60,000 bases of DNA from Apostichopus japonicus. Taxonomy: Eukaryota > Echinodermata > Holothuroidea > Aspidochirotida > Stichopodidae. The DNA lies in NCBI RefSeq assembly GCF_037975245.1, contig NC_092573.1:5707501-5767500 (forward strand), given 5' to 3'. Under the pieces are notes generated by a model that worked only from the letters and a program-made list of their open reading frames with translations, made no database searches and was not told the origin of the DNA. Each line of letters opens with the position of its first letter. Within the stretch, counting starts at the first letter, position 1. A program made the position numbers and the translations under genes. Shown here piece after piece: positions 1 through 47,800 of the stretch.

Positions 1-1630
1 GGTTGATGGATGTATTCTTGAGTTACAATTGATTATTAATTTATCATTATTTTGTGGTTTCAACAATTTGAAATGTGTCTGAAAGATTAGTTTAGAAGAA
101 GAACTTATTAAGGAAGAAAACAAGCACAATTTTACTGGTTATAAATCAGTGTAAATGCATAAGCAGCTGAAATTTTTAGATGCATAAATAATATTAATAC
201 AGGTGCATACAAAGTGAGTTCCTTTCAACACTTAGCCAAACCTACCACACTTTGGAAACATATATTTAGCCTAACATTGATAATGCATTGCATGTCAGAA
301 TCAGGGCTAATACTGTTCATGGTTAGTTTGTACCAGCTAACTCTCTACAAATTTTTGAAAGAAAAGACCATGTTCATAGACTTTAAAAATAATCTTGCCA
401 AGTACCTTGAGTGGATCAAATGAAAAATGCACAGAAATTGTGAAAGACAACCCACACTTACTTGCACAATTACAATGCAAATATAAGAACAAGTCATCCT
501 ATTTGAAACATTATTAATGGTTCATGCACAAAACATTGCACCATTAACATGCCATTACAGGGATCAAGGTCAACACATTAAACTTATCAGTTCTCTTTTT
601 ATCGAAGGAAACCTATCGAGTAGTTGAAATAGTTAAACATTTTCCTCCACATATCATGTGGTTTCCTTCTCTTCCCTCGACTCATTGGTTTGCCAAGCTC
701 TGTGCTTCCGTTAGTAAACCCCACTTTTGTTGTTACTTCAGATTCAAGGGTTCACTACTGTTGGTAGACAGTGGACTGCTATTTCTCTAGTACCCTTTAT
801 TATAATGTTTCTTTCTATATATCATGGTTTAAGTAAGTACTTCTGTATCTGTTTGAATGTGCAGTGAAATGGAAACGTTGAGAAAGGAGAAGAGAAAATA
901 TCTATAAGAAGGTCACAAGTAGAATAATAGCGTAATCGGGCAGGTTTAAGATATATAAATATCGAGTCAGTTGCAAGAATTGAAATGTATACTGTAAGTG
1001 GATATCAGTAGTGGTTAGTGAGATCCGATCTCATATTGTATCAATTTGTTATCTGAAAGAATCCTTGATCAAGTTTATCAGCAATTTGTGAGAAATGATG
1101 GAACCATTTGGAATTATATGAAAAGCTCTTATATCAATTTGTAGAAGAAACAAAATATTAATATAAGAAATGACAAAAGAAAAGACAAGGGCAAAACCAC
1201 CCTAGAAGAAAGCAATTCCCAGCTCTTTTCATCAGAATTGATCCTGAGAATGTAAAATGTTAATTAGCTTAAGTGCTAATGGCATTGGCAAGCTGCTGAT
1301 TAAGTTTCAGATATGTGAAGAAGTCCCACAACCCTACCCCTTTGTTTTGTGGCTCACTCTTGGATCAAGCTCCAATAGTTTGTGGGACATTGCACTAGCT
1401 AGAATGTTGATGTTTGTTTTTGAAAAGTGGTCAGTTTTCACTTGGCTATTGTGACATAAATGTCAGTTCAGTAATGGTCATTGACAGATATGCACTAGTA
1501 TGTGGTATGCAAGACCAGTGTGTGCCTTTGTGCTGTCGTGATGTGGGGTGTCATTTGATTTCTTCGTTCTTTGACAGAGTTACATTGAACCATACGTGAC
1601 ATATGTGTGCTTCTCTTCATTTCTTGCCAG
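1..1630 (+). other. Intron 5' of the first visible exon
   Basis: AT-rich, no exon with family similarity and usable splice sites in either orientation, no transposon recognised. It ends in the acceptor TTCTTGCCAG. Confidence 0.6.
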
Positions 1631-37112
<35,482 letters not shown>

Positions 37113-38690
37113 AAACGGATTCTCTTGCAGAAGATGCCAAGACTACTTACTCTCTGACACCGTCTTGAACTTTAGAAGGTTTTCATTTTTTGTCATTTAA
37201 TTAACAGTATAATTGGTAGGGGTACATTTTTTTCAATTATTAATAGATCCTAGTTTCATAGAATACAGTTTGATTGGAAATACCAACTTTGTGGCTTCAT
37301 TTCCATTCCCCCTTTCCATCTTTTAGCTGCTCTATCAATGGCCGGTAGAAGTGATTTTTTTTTTTCCTCTCCACCATTTGGTATTTTACTTTGTGCTTAC
37401 TTAAAAGTATTAGCATATTCTAATATAAGGGTAGACATCCATGTCTTCTTTTACTTGAATATGTTGAAAATTAATTAGAAAGTTAATGAGGAGAGAAAAA
37501 AATATGGAAACCTTTGCAACAGTAATGACTTCAATATCTGATGGAATTCTGGCAGCATTCTTTATTATGTATGTTCTGGTCTTTTTCTAGGTGAAGTTTA
37601 GTTTCCCATTTTATCGAGCAGGATGCTTTATTTAGTGACAATATAAGCAGATATTTTACAGAAATAAAGTCAACATCGTCTATAGCATATCTATATCTAT
37701 GAAGCTCCATATACGTAGCATGAAGTAAATTTAGACACCCAAATAATTTTCAAATGATTTTCATTTTATATCCTTTGTTTTTATATTTCAACCAAGGGTT
37801 TATGAGATAATCGTAGACATTCAGAAGAATAATTTTATCCATTTTTATACAGGGCCAACAAATGAATATTTTCATTGTTGAAACGTTAGAAATAAAATAA
37901 AAAAAAATAAAAGAAGAAACATAAGAGCTTTGGATTTGGCCCATTTTCTTTATGGGTTAATGTTGTATCTTTCAGTTCAGTTCAATTTCACCTCCCCGTA
38001 TGTTGCATTATCTACCCGCCAAATTCGGGGTAAAGGCGTCTACATAGCTTGGACACAAACCCAGTGACGTCACTCCCGTCGACTCCCTCCAGCCAATCGG
38101 TAGTTGTTATTTATTGACCGTGAAATTGGTACCTTAGTGTATCTATTTATAACACGTACATCCTCACTAATTATCCCCCAAATCAGCGTCTATGTTGTCC
38201 TTTATAGGCGCAATGAACACGTAATAATGCTCACTGGAACCTGCTTAGGCTCGGGGATGTGACTCCGCATTTACCCTAGCACATAACTTCGAAATATCAA
38301 CAAGAAATACGGCGACTAGATAGCATCGACACGAGAAACGATGACCTAAGGACTGTAATTGTCTATATATGATTGGTTGTAGCTATATATTGACCGTGAA
38401 AACAAACTATACATATTTAGTAGTTAGAACGCTTGCGGTACTAGTAAGTCTGATCGCAGAAAGAGATGCAACCGATTCAAATGACGTATGTTCCATAATC
38501 GTGCATAAATTTTTGCTTGTTCACTTTATTCTTTCAAATCAAAATGGTAAAACGACTGAAGTCTACTTCTACGCTGGTTTAAATTTCTTTTTACAACAGT
38601 TGAGAGAAGGTCAGTCCAGGTTTGGACTTGTTCTTCACTAATATTATACTTCCAAATAATTAACTTCGTAATACAGAAGATAAACTAAAC
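37113..38690. other. 3' UTR of the thioester gene and start of the intergenic region
   Basis: No coding exon recognised. Near 38065-38100 is a CpG-bearing patch with TGACGTCA and CCAATCGG, which could be promoter-like, but no gene follows it that I can support. Confidence 0.45.
37663..37668 (+). other. Candidate polyadenylation signal of the thioester gene
   Basis: AATAAA about 550 bases after the stop codon. It is the first canonical hexamer I see downstream. Confidence 0.5.
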
Positions 38691-39447
38691 TCGGTGGAAG
38701 ACATTTTTGGAATGTTGACGCAAGGGAACCCAAACAAAAGCAATCTCATGTGAATAGAGGTGTTATCACCAGCTAAGCTGTGAAAAACTTTGTTGGTCCT
38801 ATCAAGAAGGTCTTGACTTTCGGGCATTCCCAGAGGATATGAGAAGTAGTCTCAATATATTTAAACTGCTCACAAGGATAGATACCGTCACCCATACATA
38901 GGCGTACGGGACCATTTCAGTTTGGGGGGGCAGAACTTTTTGTGCCCGAAAGTTCCTGTGACACTATCTTAGCGGAGCGCCACCATCGGTTGGCGCGTAG
39001 CGTACAAGAAAATTTTTGGCAGACAATGCCTCTCAGATTGCCGGAAACGGCACTTCTGAGGCCTTGCAAGTTGCATCTAAACATTCTTTATTTTATAATC
39101 TCACGTTTTAGAAATTTACACTTCCCCGAAAATTTGGTAAATTAGAAGAAGAAAAAATGGTAACATCACTTTGAAGGGGAAAAATGGGACAGTATATTTT
39201 TTAAGCTCCTATTTAGTTACCTTATTTATTATTTTAACACAGTACTCAGCTACCTCCAGGAAAACATACAGGCGGGATAATGTCGCTGTGTCGGGTGAGA
39301 CTGCAATTTGTCTCACAAAAAAGTATAAAATATAACAAAGAATATGATAAACCTGTACTTTTTGGCTTTCAGGCACTCCCCCCCCCCCCCACCATCCATG
39401 AAAAAGAAAATGTTTCTTACATACACTCATGTTGGGGATGTCCAGGT

Positions 39448-40108
39448 CAAGGGCGGCGGAAGCAATTTTAATCTGGGGAGGGGGGGGGGGGGCACCGACA
39501 TCAAAGGGCACTTTGCAGAAATTCGATTGGACTAATGCAGCCTTATATTTAGTACCCTTTATAACTCTTATTGTATTATCTCATTTGTGTATACACATCA
39601 CTCCATCAACGCCCATCCCCCCCCCCCTAAAGGAAAATATGCATACTAGCATTGCAATATCCAATGCGCAAATTAGGAAACAAGGAACAAGTTTTCTTTT
39701 GAGACAAAATGAGGTGAAACCACGCTAGTTGCTACTGTAGGAATCTTCCGAATAAGATTTTTTTTCCTGTTAATATCTTAACAAATTTTTTCCATTTGAA
39801 ATAGCTTTGAGTTTGAACCACAGAAATTCATTAAAAGTCAGGGGCTTAGTCAGGATTTGCAAAGTTGTATGCACGACTATCTGAGCGGAGCGCCACCATC
39901 GGTTGGCGCGGAGCGTACTAGAAAATTTTTGCTTTTACAAACCCCTCAGATGGCCGGAAACGGCCCTTCCCGAGTGTTCATTCTGGTTCCCTGGCCTCTT
40001 GCTAACTTGAGGCACCTCAATTTGTATGTGAAAAAAAGGCATATTTTTAACCTGAGGAAAAGTGGGGGGCACGTTCCCCTGTGCCCCCCCCCCCCCGGTT
40101 CCGCCGCC
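39448..40108. mobile_element. hAT-like element H2 nested in H1
   Basis: Ends CAAGGGCGGCGGAAG and, reverse, GGCGGCGGAACC. The exact 8-bp repeat GTCCAGGT flanks it (39440-39447 and 40109-40116). C and G homopolymer runs lie inside. The right end is a few bases short of a perfect inverted repeat. Confidence 0.75.
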
Positions 40109-40305
40109 GTCCAGGTATACAATTGACTAGTTAGAAAAAAAATTGATCGTGCAAAAAGCGTGGTAGCCCAGATGAACTGCGCTTACGGTGGTGTTACACG
40201 GAAATATTCGGGCATCATGATGCTAAATAAAGAAAATCATGGAATTGTCGGGCAAAAATTTGAAAAAGATTCGGGCAAGCTATTGCATATTTATATATAT
40301 ATATA

Positions 40306-40456
40306 TTTCCAGAGGACAAGAAATTCGGGCAAAAGTCCTGAAAAATTCGGGCAGCCTAAGAGGAGAAATAAAAATATGTATATATATATTTTTTTTCTCC
40401 TCTTAGGCTGCCCGAATTTTTCAGGACTTTTGCCCGAATTTCTTGTCCTCTGGAAA
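40306..40456. repeat. Perfect inverted repeat, 63-bp arms, 25-nt loop
   Basis: Arms 40306-40368 and 40394-40456 are exact reverse complements. The loop is an AT-rich run with a short (TA)n. Lies at the right end of element H1. Confidence 0.95.
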
Positions 40457-40692
40457 TTTGGGGGGGGGGCAGTCTGCCCCCCCGCCTCACCCCTACGCCT
40501 ATGCACCCATACCCATACCCCAGTGGATAAATTAAAGTATTAGTTACCAGTTCTTTGCCTGGGAGTGTCCAGTGTCTGCTGCTCCAAGATACGGCAAGTA
40601 AAGTGGCAGTTTTAGTTTGTAGCCCAATTACTATGGACAGCCCCATTTGAACCAATCATCACAAGTGTTTTTAAATGAAGAGGTACTCAAAT

Positions 40693-41058
40693 CAAGGGCG
40701 TAGGAACCGGGGGGGGGGGGCTGGCGCCCACCCAGTGAAAAATGTGGAGGGGCGGAAGTATCATTCCGCCCCACGCTTGGCAAGTCAGAAAACCCCTTTT
40801 TCTTTTCCAAATGAGAAAAAAAAAAATCTCATTTGGAGCACCAAATTGCATCTAAGGCCTGGTGAAAATACAAAATTAAGTTTACAAAATGGAGTGGGTG
40901 TTGAAGTGTGCTATATTGCACCAAATTGCATCTGAGGCTACCTGGAAATGCAAACAATTCCAAAGGGGAGGGGGCCACCCCTCCCCTTAGACCCCTCCCC
41001 CAGGCCGGCCATCAGTCTTCACCCCCCCCCCACTCAAAAGTACCTTCCTACGCCACTG
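40693..41058. mobile_element. hAT-like MITE H3 with exact 8-bp target duplication
   Basis: Ends CAAGGGCGTAGGAACC and, reverse, CAGTGGCGTAGGAAGG. ACTCAAAT repeats at 40685-40692 and 41059-41066. 366 bp, no ORF. Confidence 0.88.
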
Positions 41059-42589
41059 ACTCAAATAAATGTTGGTGGGTAACTGACGAGAGGTAAAAGT
41101 TCCTAACTTTAGGCCACAAGTCTTACTCATGTTAACAGAAGCATCGGTAGCCTTTGGAAAAAGTTAAAACACATACTGCACGATATCACGAATATTGGTC
41201 GCAACACATGTGAATGTTACGTCATCCTCGTATTGAAGAAATTTAACACGTCTGCCGTTCCCACCAGGGAATGGAAAGTCCCGAATGCTATCGCCAACTG
41301 TAACTTTATCTAGAAATAGGCTCAATAAATAACACATAGAGAACCCGGCGGTAGAGGGCAGCCCTGCCCAACCCCTCGTGCGGGGTACCATGTCAGAGAG
41401 AATGCCGTTGACAAGTATCCGACTGTACTATGTAGTACAAAATAGCCACCCATTTTCGAAAATTGGTAACTCTCATAAGAAATTACCAAGGCACTTTATC
41501 AATAGCTCTGTGTTGGTCGATTGAGATGAGGGCACAATCATTATTCGTCATGACTGAATAATCAATTATATCACTAATTATAAACATATTATCGTGAGTA
41601 GATCTGCCAGGGACAACACGTTTGATGCTCGTTCACAATAGTAGGCAATACCTTAGACATTCTGATTTGTAAAAGCTTCGAGATCAGCTTATAGTCTGTG
41701 GTAAGCAGACATATGGGACGCCAATTGATAGGGTCACTCTTAGCACCTTTGTTTGGGAGAAGTGCAACGATGCTAGTACGTTGAGACATGGACATAGTGC
41801 CTGTTTTCTAAATGTTAAAAACATCGAGGTCTTCGACCAAAATATCTAGGAAAGTGGAATAAAATTCATACGGAAGATGATCGATACCCGGAGACTCTTT
41901 ATTGGAAGCAAGAGAAAGAGCTAACTTTATCTCCTCTAGTTTAATGAGTTTATTCAAGACTTCCGATGTTCTCATATTGAAGGTTTTGTTCAAACAATTA
42001 TTGAGAACATCTTGAGAAATTTCGTCGAACCTGCCGTGATCGGAACAGAGACAGTGGCGGCGGAACCGGGGGGGGGGGGGGGGCTTGGGGGGCTCAGCCC
42101 CCCCAATGAAAAAGTTGAGGGGGCAAATGCATGATAAGCCCCCCCAATATTTACCAAGGCTCCGAACGTGCATCTGCCCATTTTTTAATGCATACTTGTC
42201 GATCTGTCCGATGCACACTTATACTATATGGGTGTAATAATTAAATATGATAATTGATTGTCTGTATCATGCCTCATCGAAAATTAGTGTTTTAAATAAG
42301 AGGGTAATAAGCTAAACGCTACACTCATCAACATTTGCGTTTACACTACGAGTACACGCAAGGCGTGGAACATGGCTCTATGTTTAAACGTAATCAATTA
42401 TTAAACGAACAAAAAGACAATATTAGCATTCACCTGTACTGTATAGGGTACATGCATTCATGACATGATGACAGTGCTAGGTCATAGAAATTTGTTGGCA
42501 ACTGCACATGGTTTTGGAATTACCCATTTGTTGACATTAAGAAATGCTTTCTGTTTTTTCTTATGACATTTATTTAATTCAGGGGCGTC

Positions 42590-42965
42590 GGAGCCGGTAC
42601 GGGCAGGTCCGGCGAACGCCGGACCAATATTCACGACGCAAAAAAAAAGAAAAGAAAAAAAAGTAGGACTAAAAAATGGAAAACAAAAAATCTCGGAGGT
42701 ATATGTTTCAATAATTTTCAATAATAATGACGGCAAGTAGGCTAAATGTGACTACTCTGGCATGGCAGGGGTCTTGTTTTCAAGCTCGGGAAGTGCCATT
42801 TCCTGCAATCTGGGAGGCATATTTTCAAAATCTTCTTAATTACGCTACGCGCCAACCATGGTGGCGCGTAGCGTAGTTTGACCTACCAAACGTCCCCCGA
42901 TAATTATGATAGTTGGCCACACTCTGAACCGCCGTACCAATCAAAAATAGCTTCCGACGCCCTTG
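42590..42965. mobile_element. hAT-like MITE H5 nested in H4
   Basis: Ends CAGGGGCGTCGGAGC and, reverse, CAAGGGCGTCGGAAGC. Flanks share only TAATT, so the target duplication is eroded or differs. Confidence 0.6.
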
Positions 42966-43082
42966 TAATTATTGCATTTAATTGCAAGTAGTAATTTACT
43001 ACACTCAAAAACGTCTTTGCGAGTACACGTCGAGTAATAGCTACTCTCTTAAAACACCATCGAATATACAAATTACAATGTT

Positions 43083-43171
43083 TTTACAGATTTTTACGTG
43101 CAATCTGAGAAATTGCAGGCTTGAGAGTCTCAAGCCTGCAATTTCTCAGATTGCACGTAAAAATCTGTAAA
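43083..43171. repeat. Perfect palindrome, 44-bp arms, 1-nt centre
   Basis: Arms 43083-43126 and 43128-43171 are exact reverse complements. Lies in element H4. Confidence 0.95.
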
Positions 43172-43679
43172 CATTGAGACCCATGTTTTAGGGCTAGGTA
43201 TTCGCAGCATAAAACACTCGGGAAGTGCCGTTTCCGGCCATCTGTGGGGTTTAAAAAACCCAAAATTTTCTTGTACGATCCGCGCCAACCGATGGTGGCG
43301 CTCCGCTTAGATAGTCTCCACATATAAGCCCCCCTCCCCCAATAATTTTCCCGTTCCGCCGCGCCTGAACAGAGATCACTAAAGAACTTGTGGAAAACTT
43401 CGATAATTTCCTTATGTTGCAAGTGATATTACCGTCCGTGTTGCAGACTTGGTGAATTACTTTCTGTTCGGCTTGACGCTCTTTTTTTCTACAGAAAAAT
43501 GGCAGAGGGTTTCCCCTTCTTCAAGAAATTTGACCCTGGAACGAGTCTTAGCACCTTTCAAATCAGTATCATTAATATTATCAATCTTCCGTGAATTTGA
43601 AGTCGAACAGAGCGCTTGGAGCTCTGTGAGTCGTTTTCTTGTACTTCTACGCACACATACATACACACATACGCCACCA

Positions 43680-44573
43680 TGAAAGCAAAGGTTACGATCA
43701 TCATCGAACCAAAAATAAACAACTCACAAGAGAAACATTTGATTGTTAACGTTTATTCGGTGATTTCATTGAAATTGGGGAAAATGATCAATAACTCTTA
43801 TATGTGCGAAGGGCGGAGATCCTGTGCTTTACCAGCTGCATCAAGAGTAGTCACAGGGCAGTAAGGACCAAAGTCAGTCTGCAGTAACGTTAATATTCTG
43901 AGCCACGAATAAATTCAGCCAATAGCAGTAATCTGGATAACTACGTAGTCAATAGATCAAAGAGCAATCATTCGATGAATACGTGATGATATATAAGTAC
44001 TATTATGGATTGATGCAGAAATTTTACAATTATTTTGAATGACACCACTGAATATATGCTTACACTGATTCATACGTCAAAAGATCATAATGTAAAATCC
44101 ACGGCATTATAAATATTAAACCAATTATCCTACCAACATTTTATAGCATCATTTAGAACATAGTCACCAGAAAATGGCAATGGATTCAACCGACTCACCG
44201 TTTTCTTCCCAAACACATGAAGCTTTTATTCAGTTCCATTGTAGCCCCCAACCTCCTCCTCCTCCTGATCCACCCCGCCCTTACCCGATAGAAAATTGAT
44301 CACAAACTACCGTTTATACAACTACGCAAAGCAAAACTTAATACGTGAATTAAAGGAACAACATGCTCTTTCTATATCATTTTAAAGATCATAACTTGGA
44401 GGCTGCCAAATGTTGGTTGTTTCAACGATTCCAATTTGGCTGCAGATTTGCCATACAAACAGTTGCTCTGAAAGCAGTTACAGTAGCTTTTAAAATTCAT
44501 CTGTTGCTCTTCAGTGATGAGTGTAGCTTTGGGGAATAGCATTACACAAATTTTAATTTACAAGGACGACGAA
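43680..44573. other. Region downstream of the FN3 gene
   Basis: Includes a candidate polyadenylation hexamer for the minus-strand gene at 44225-44230 (AATAAA on the minus strand), about 345 bases after its stop. Nothing else recognised. Confidence 0.5.
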
Positions 44574-44869
44574 TTAGTTGTCTGAGCCAAATGTTCCTAC
44601 AATGACCTGGCTGTACGGCCCTGCCCCTGCGGAGGTCACAGCCCGCACTTGAACCTCAATGCGCTCCCCCACATTGAAACCACTGTACATCGCCATTCTC
44701 TCCGTAGTGTCGTGGACGACAGCAGATGCGCTACCACGGCTCAGTTTGATGTGATATGATATGATTTCTCCATTACGTTGACCACACGGTACCTTGTCCC
44801 AAAAGATCATTAATCGTCTTCTCATGATCTTACTTTTGAATCTGATTCGGGTTGGACTGCCGGTAGGAG
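44574..44869 (-). CDS. FN3 domain 12 and stop codon
   Basis: 296-nt terminal coding exon: APTGSPTRIRFKS, RLMIFWDKVP, EIISYHIKLSRG, ERIEVQVRAVTSAGAGPYS and VIVGTFGSDN, then TAA at 44576-44574. The domain is complete (last strand VIVGTF), so the stop falls just after the fold. No hydrophobic segment follows. Confidence 0.88.
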
Positions 44870-47800
44870 CTGGAGTTTAAAGAAAAAAGATTTTACAGTC
44901 GAACAGAAAATCGCGGTTTGTGTAATCCTGTAAGCCGTTGTACAAAACGCTTGTTCACAAATAAAGGGCTTCGGTTCAGGTGGCAGTTCATTGTTAGAGG
45001 TAGACTAATCAGAGAAGGAGATCGGTTTAGCCCCGTATGAAATCAAAGGAACTTGTACCCCCCCCCCCCACCGACTGACAGACATAATATTATAAAAATA
45101 CATAAATATATAACATGTATATTCGACGCAGCGTAAACAGGCGAAACAACTTCCACAATCTTTCAAAATTGCAAGATTTAGCACCGTTTTGCATCTACTT
45201 ATACCCTCTACTTCTTACATCTACACACCTACCCCTTGGATACCTCATCTGGACTACTTAACATCTTGGTCGCCTGTACGAAAAAGGTGGTTGCCTCCCC
45301 CGACATGTATTCAAAGCTTTGGTCGTATATTGGAATGATGTCTGACCTGATTAACACATCTTGTTTAAGCTCGCAAGCTATTTTATCTATCAGTCCAGCA
45401 AAATTAATTACATTTGTAAGGAAAACCAAGCTATACAAGTGTAACAAGTATACGCTTCATGCGATGGCACTTTTGTATCCGCCTTGTCTTTGGTACTCAA
45501 TAGAAACTTGTTAGATATAGAGGAGAGTGTTTGTATGTTGAGAATGCATGGCGAATATAGGAGAGTAGAAAAATCAACTCTGTAGGCATATCTAGAAACT
45601 GTGCAATGTCTCTTCAAAGTCATGCATGACTAGTTAAAGATATAGGCGTCAGACAAGACCACTCTATTTTGATGCCAACCAACTTACCTGTTTCGACCAT
45701 CTGGATCGTCTTCGATGTACTGAAAATATTCGTCTTTGTGATCGCAGATAAGGTCACGTTGTACTCTGAGTTGGGACGAATTCCGAATTTTCGGTAATAA
45801 CGTGTCACGCCATCGAAATTATCCTTGAAATTCATCAGATTCGACACTCCTGTACAGCGATCCATATTTAATTGTTGTATAGTAATTGACTGATTAAAGA
45901 CGCCACACGGGTCTTTCAATGTTCGATGCATCCACTCAGCTATCATACTTGCCATGCCACTTCGTCGAGATAAACTAGACAACGCAAAGTTGATAATAGG
46001 ATCTGTGTGAAAACATAGAGCAACAACAGGTGAATATCGTGTCATCGAGCAGTAATTCAGCAGTACACTACCTTCTCCTACTAAACTAATAAGGCAGAGT
46101 AGAAATGTTGAAAGGGAATATGTAGTAATTTTCAGAAACTCACATCACAGTATTTAGGTATCTTAAACCACTGTTATTTTTCTTACCTTTACAAGGCATT
46201 ATGCAACTATGAATTCTTGCAGGTTCGCTGTAGGTATCACCATATTTAACACTGGTTCTCACTTCATAAGTGTATCCTCCTTCCAGTAGATCATCAAGTT
46301 GGTTTGGTTCTGTACCAGCAAATTCTAAAACCACCCAGACGGATGAATTCTCTTCTATGTATTCTAACTTGTAACCGGTCATATTTTGTAACCCTGCAGA
46401 TGAGAGCACCTGAATGCTGACACCACACGATGGCGAAATGGAAATATTCACGGCTCTCAAAATTCCTGCTGAGACAAAAACAGAACTTTTAGTTGATGAA
46501 TTTTGGCATCATAGCAAAGTGGGCTCAGTATGTTTCTCTTTCTCTTTAAATGGTTTTGATGAAAGCTGCCCTAAGATTGAGAGCAGATTAGACATCAAGT
46601 AAGCGTGGTTTCTCTGAATGCGTGTATATTAACATTCTTATCTACTGGCTATCTGTATACTTCGATCAGAAAATGTACTTTTTCGGTGGTTTCATATAGA
46701 TATACATTAAGTAGAAAGTGCTTTTGCACAAATGCCATGGCCAATAAAGCTCTAAGGCAAAATAAGAAGACCCAACTATGAAGGCAACGAATTGCAAATA
46801 CTACACCATTCACGAAATGTTATATCGCAATTCATTTAAACTTTATTGTTACATTATTAAGAAGTGATAGTACCAGTCACAAAAATATACGTCTCATTTT
46901 GTCTGATGCATTCGACAGGGTGAACTAGAGAATCAGAAATAATACTAACTTCATTCTCTCTTATTTTTGAGCAGTGAAAAATGAACCTAAGCAGTGACAT
47001 TGTAACGGAGTGGAACCCGTGGTAACTGTAATTGTAAACTTGGGATGTCAGAGTAATCGGGTATGGGGTATCAACATGATAAGACAAGACTGGTTTTCTT
47101 TTGTGTAAGTGAGTATGCACAAAGTAAAAATTGGCCGTATGTTGTATTGGTAACATTCATTTCTACCTAACGATATTCATTATTATTTAGTAAACAACTG
47201 TCTATTTACAAACTGGCTGTTTTATTTAACAGACTGAATGGGGTCATTCTGAAGATAAATGCATTTTGCAGACTACGGTAGTTGCGGCCACGTTTTTGAT
47301 CAAAGATATTGGTAATTTAAACATGTGAAAGGGATTTTAAGGAACCAATGATGAAACTTTTTGCAATGGAGTATTCAAATCCTGGCGAGTAAAATGATTC
47401 GTTCTTGGCAAATCAGACGTGATTGAATACATTTCTTTGTAGCTTTGAATAAATGATACTCCATGCGTTATATCTTAGCGTCATTATATAAGGCTAACTC
47501 CATACCATTCGTATATGTGTTCTGCGTTTGCACTTCACTGGCAGGTCCGTCTCCAAAAAGATGGTCTCTGATAATTCGAACGCGGAATTCATAATCAGTA
47601 GTTTCGTTCAGATCATTGAATTGATGAGAGAGTTGTCCTCCTTTGGGTACTTCGGTGAATTCTTCCTCTCCTTGTCCTCGTATTTGTATCCTATACTCAA
47701 GAATAGGACCGTATCCATGATCGATTGCCTCGTTCCAGGCTGGCCACGTGACAGTGATGCTAGTTGGTGTGACGTCAGAGAACGTGAGTGGTTCTACTTG

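Larger units (their letters stand above)
38897..40503. mobile_element. hAT-like element H1 with exact 8-bp target duplication
   Basis: Ends CATAGGCGTACGG and, on the other strand, CATAGGCGTAGGG. CACCCATA flanks both sides (38889-38896 and 40504-40511). It contains a second element (39448-40108) and a large hairpin. No transposase. The host sequence on both sides is the LINE. Confidence 0.85.
42052..43367. mobile_element. hAT-like element H4 with exact 8-bp target duplication
   Basis: Ends CAGTGGCGGCGGAACCGG and, reverse, CAGGCGCGGCGGAACGGG. AACAGAGA repeats at 42044-42051 and 43368-43375. Excising it rejoins the LINE reading FFSDLCS-DHGRFDEIS. It contains element H5 and a palindrome. Confidence 0.88.
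38690..43670 (-). mobile_element. L1/Tx1-like LINE remnant, minus strand, interrupted
   Basis: Fragments in correct minus-strand order. RSRVKFLEEGETLCHF lies at about 43457-43660. FHKFFSDLCS near 43375-43410 continues as DHGRFDEIS near 42030, across an insertion. Next come SPGIDHLPYEFY (about 41860), DPINWRPICLLTTDYKLISK (about 41690), YEDDVTFTC (about 41220), KTCGLKLG (about 41110), LPGKELVTNTLI (about 40540) and CEQF...HILWECPK (about 38810-38880). These are the ORF2 linker, reverse transcriptase and C-terminal zinc-binding parts of an L1-type element. Stops and frame changes show it is dead. No endonuclease part was seen. Confidence 0.85.

Noticed and set aside
1257-1599. Overlapping short plus-strand frames upstream of the first exon
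   Set aside because: No macroglobulin motif and no splice sites of fitting phase; treated as intron.
38369-38641. 90-codon plus-strand open frame between the genes
   Set aside because: No recognisable protein motif, no conserved context; not supported as a gene.
46857-47156. 99-codon minus-strand open frame between FN3 domain 9 and module 10
   Set aside because: No domain similarity, ends in a stop and has no convincing donor; open by chance in AT-rich intron.
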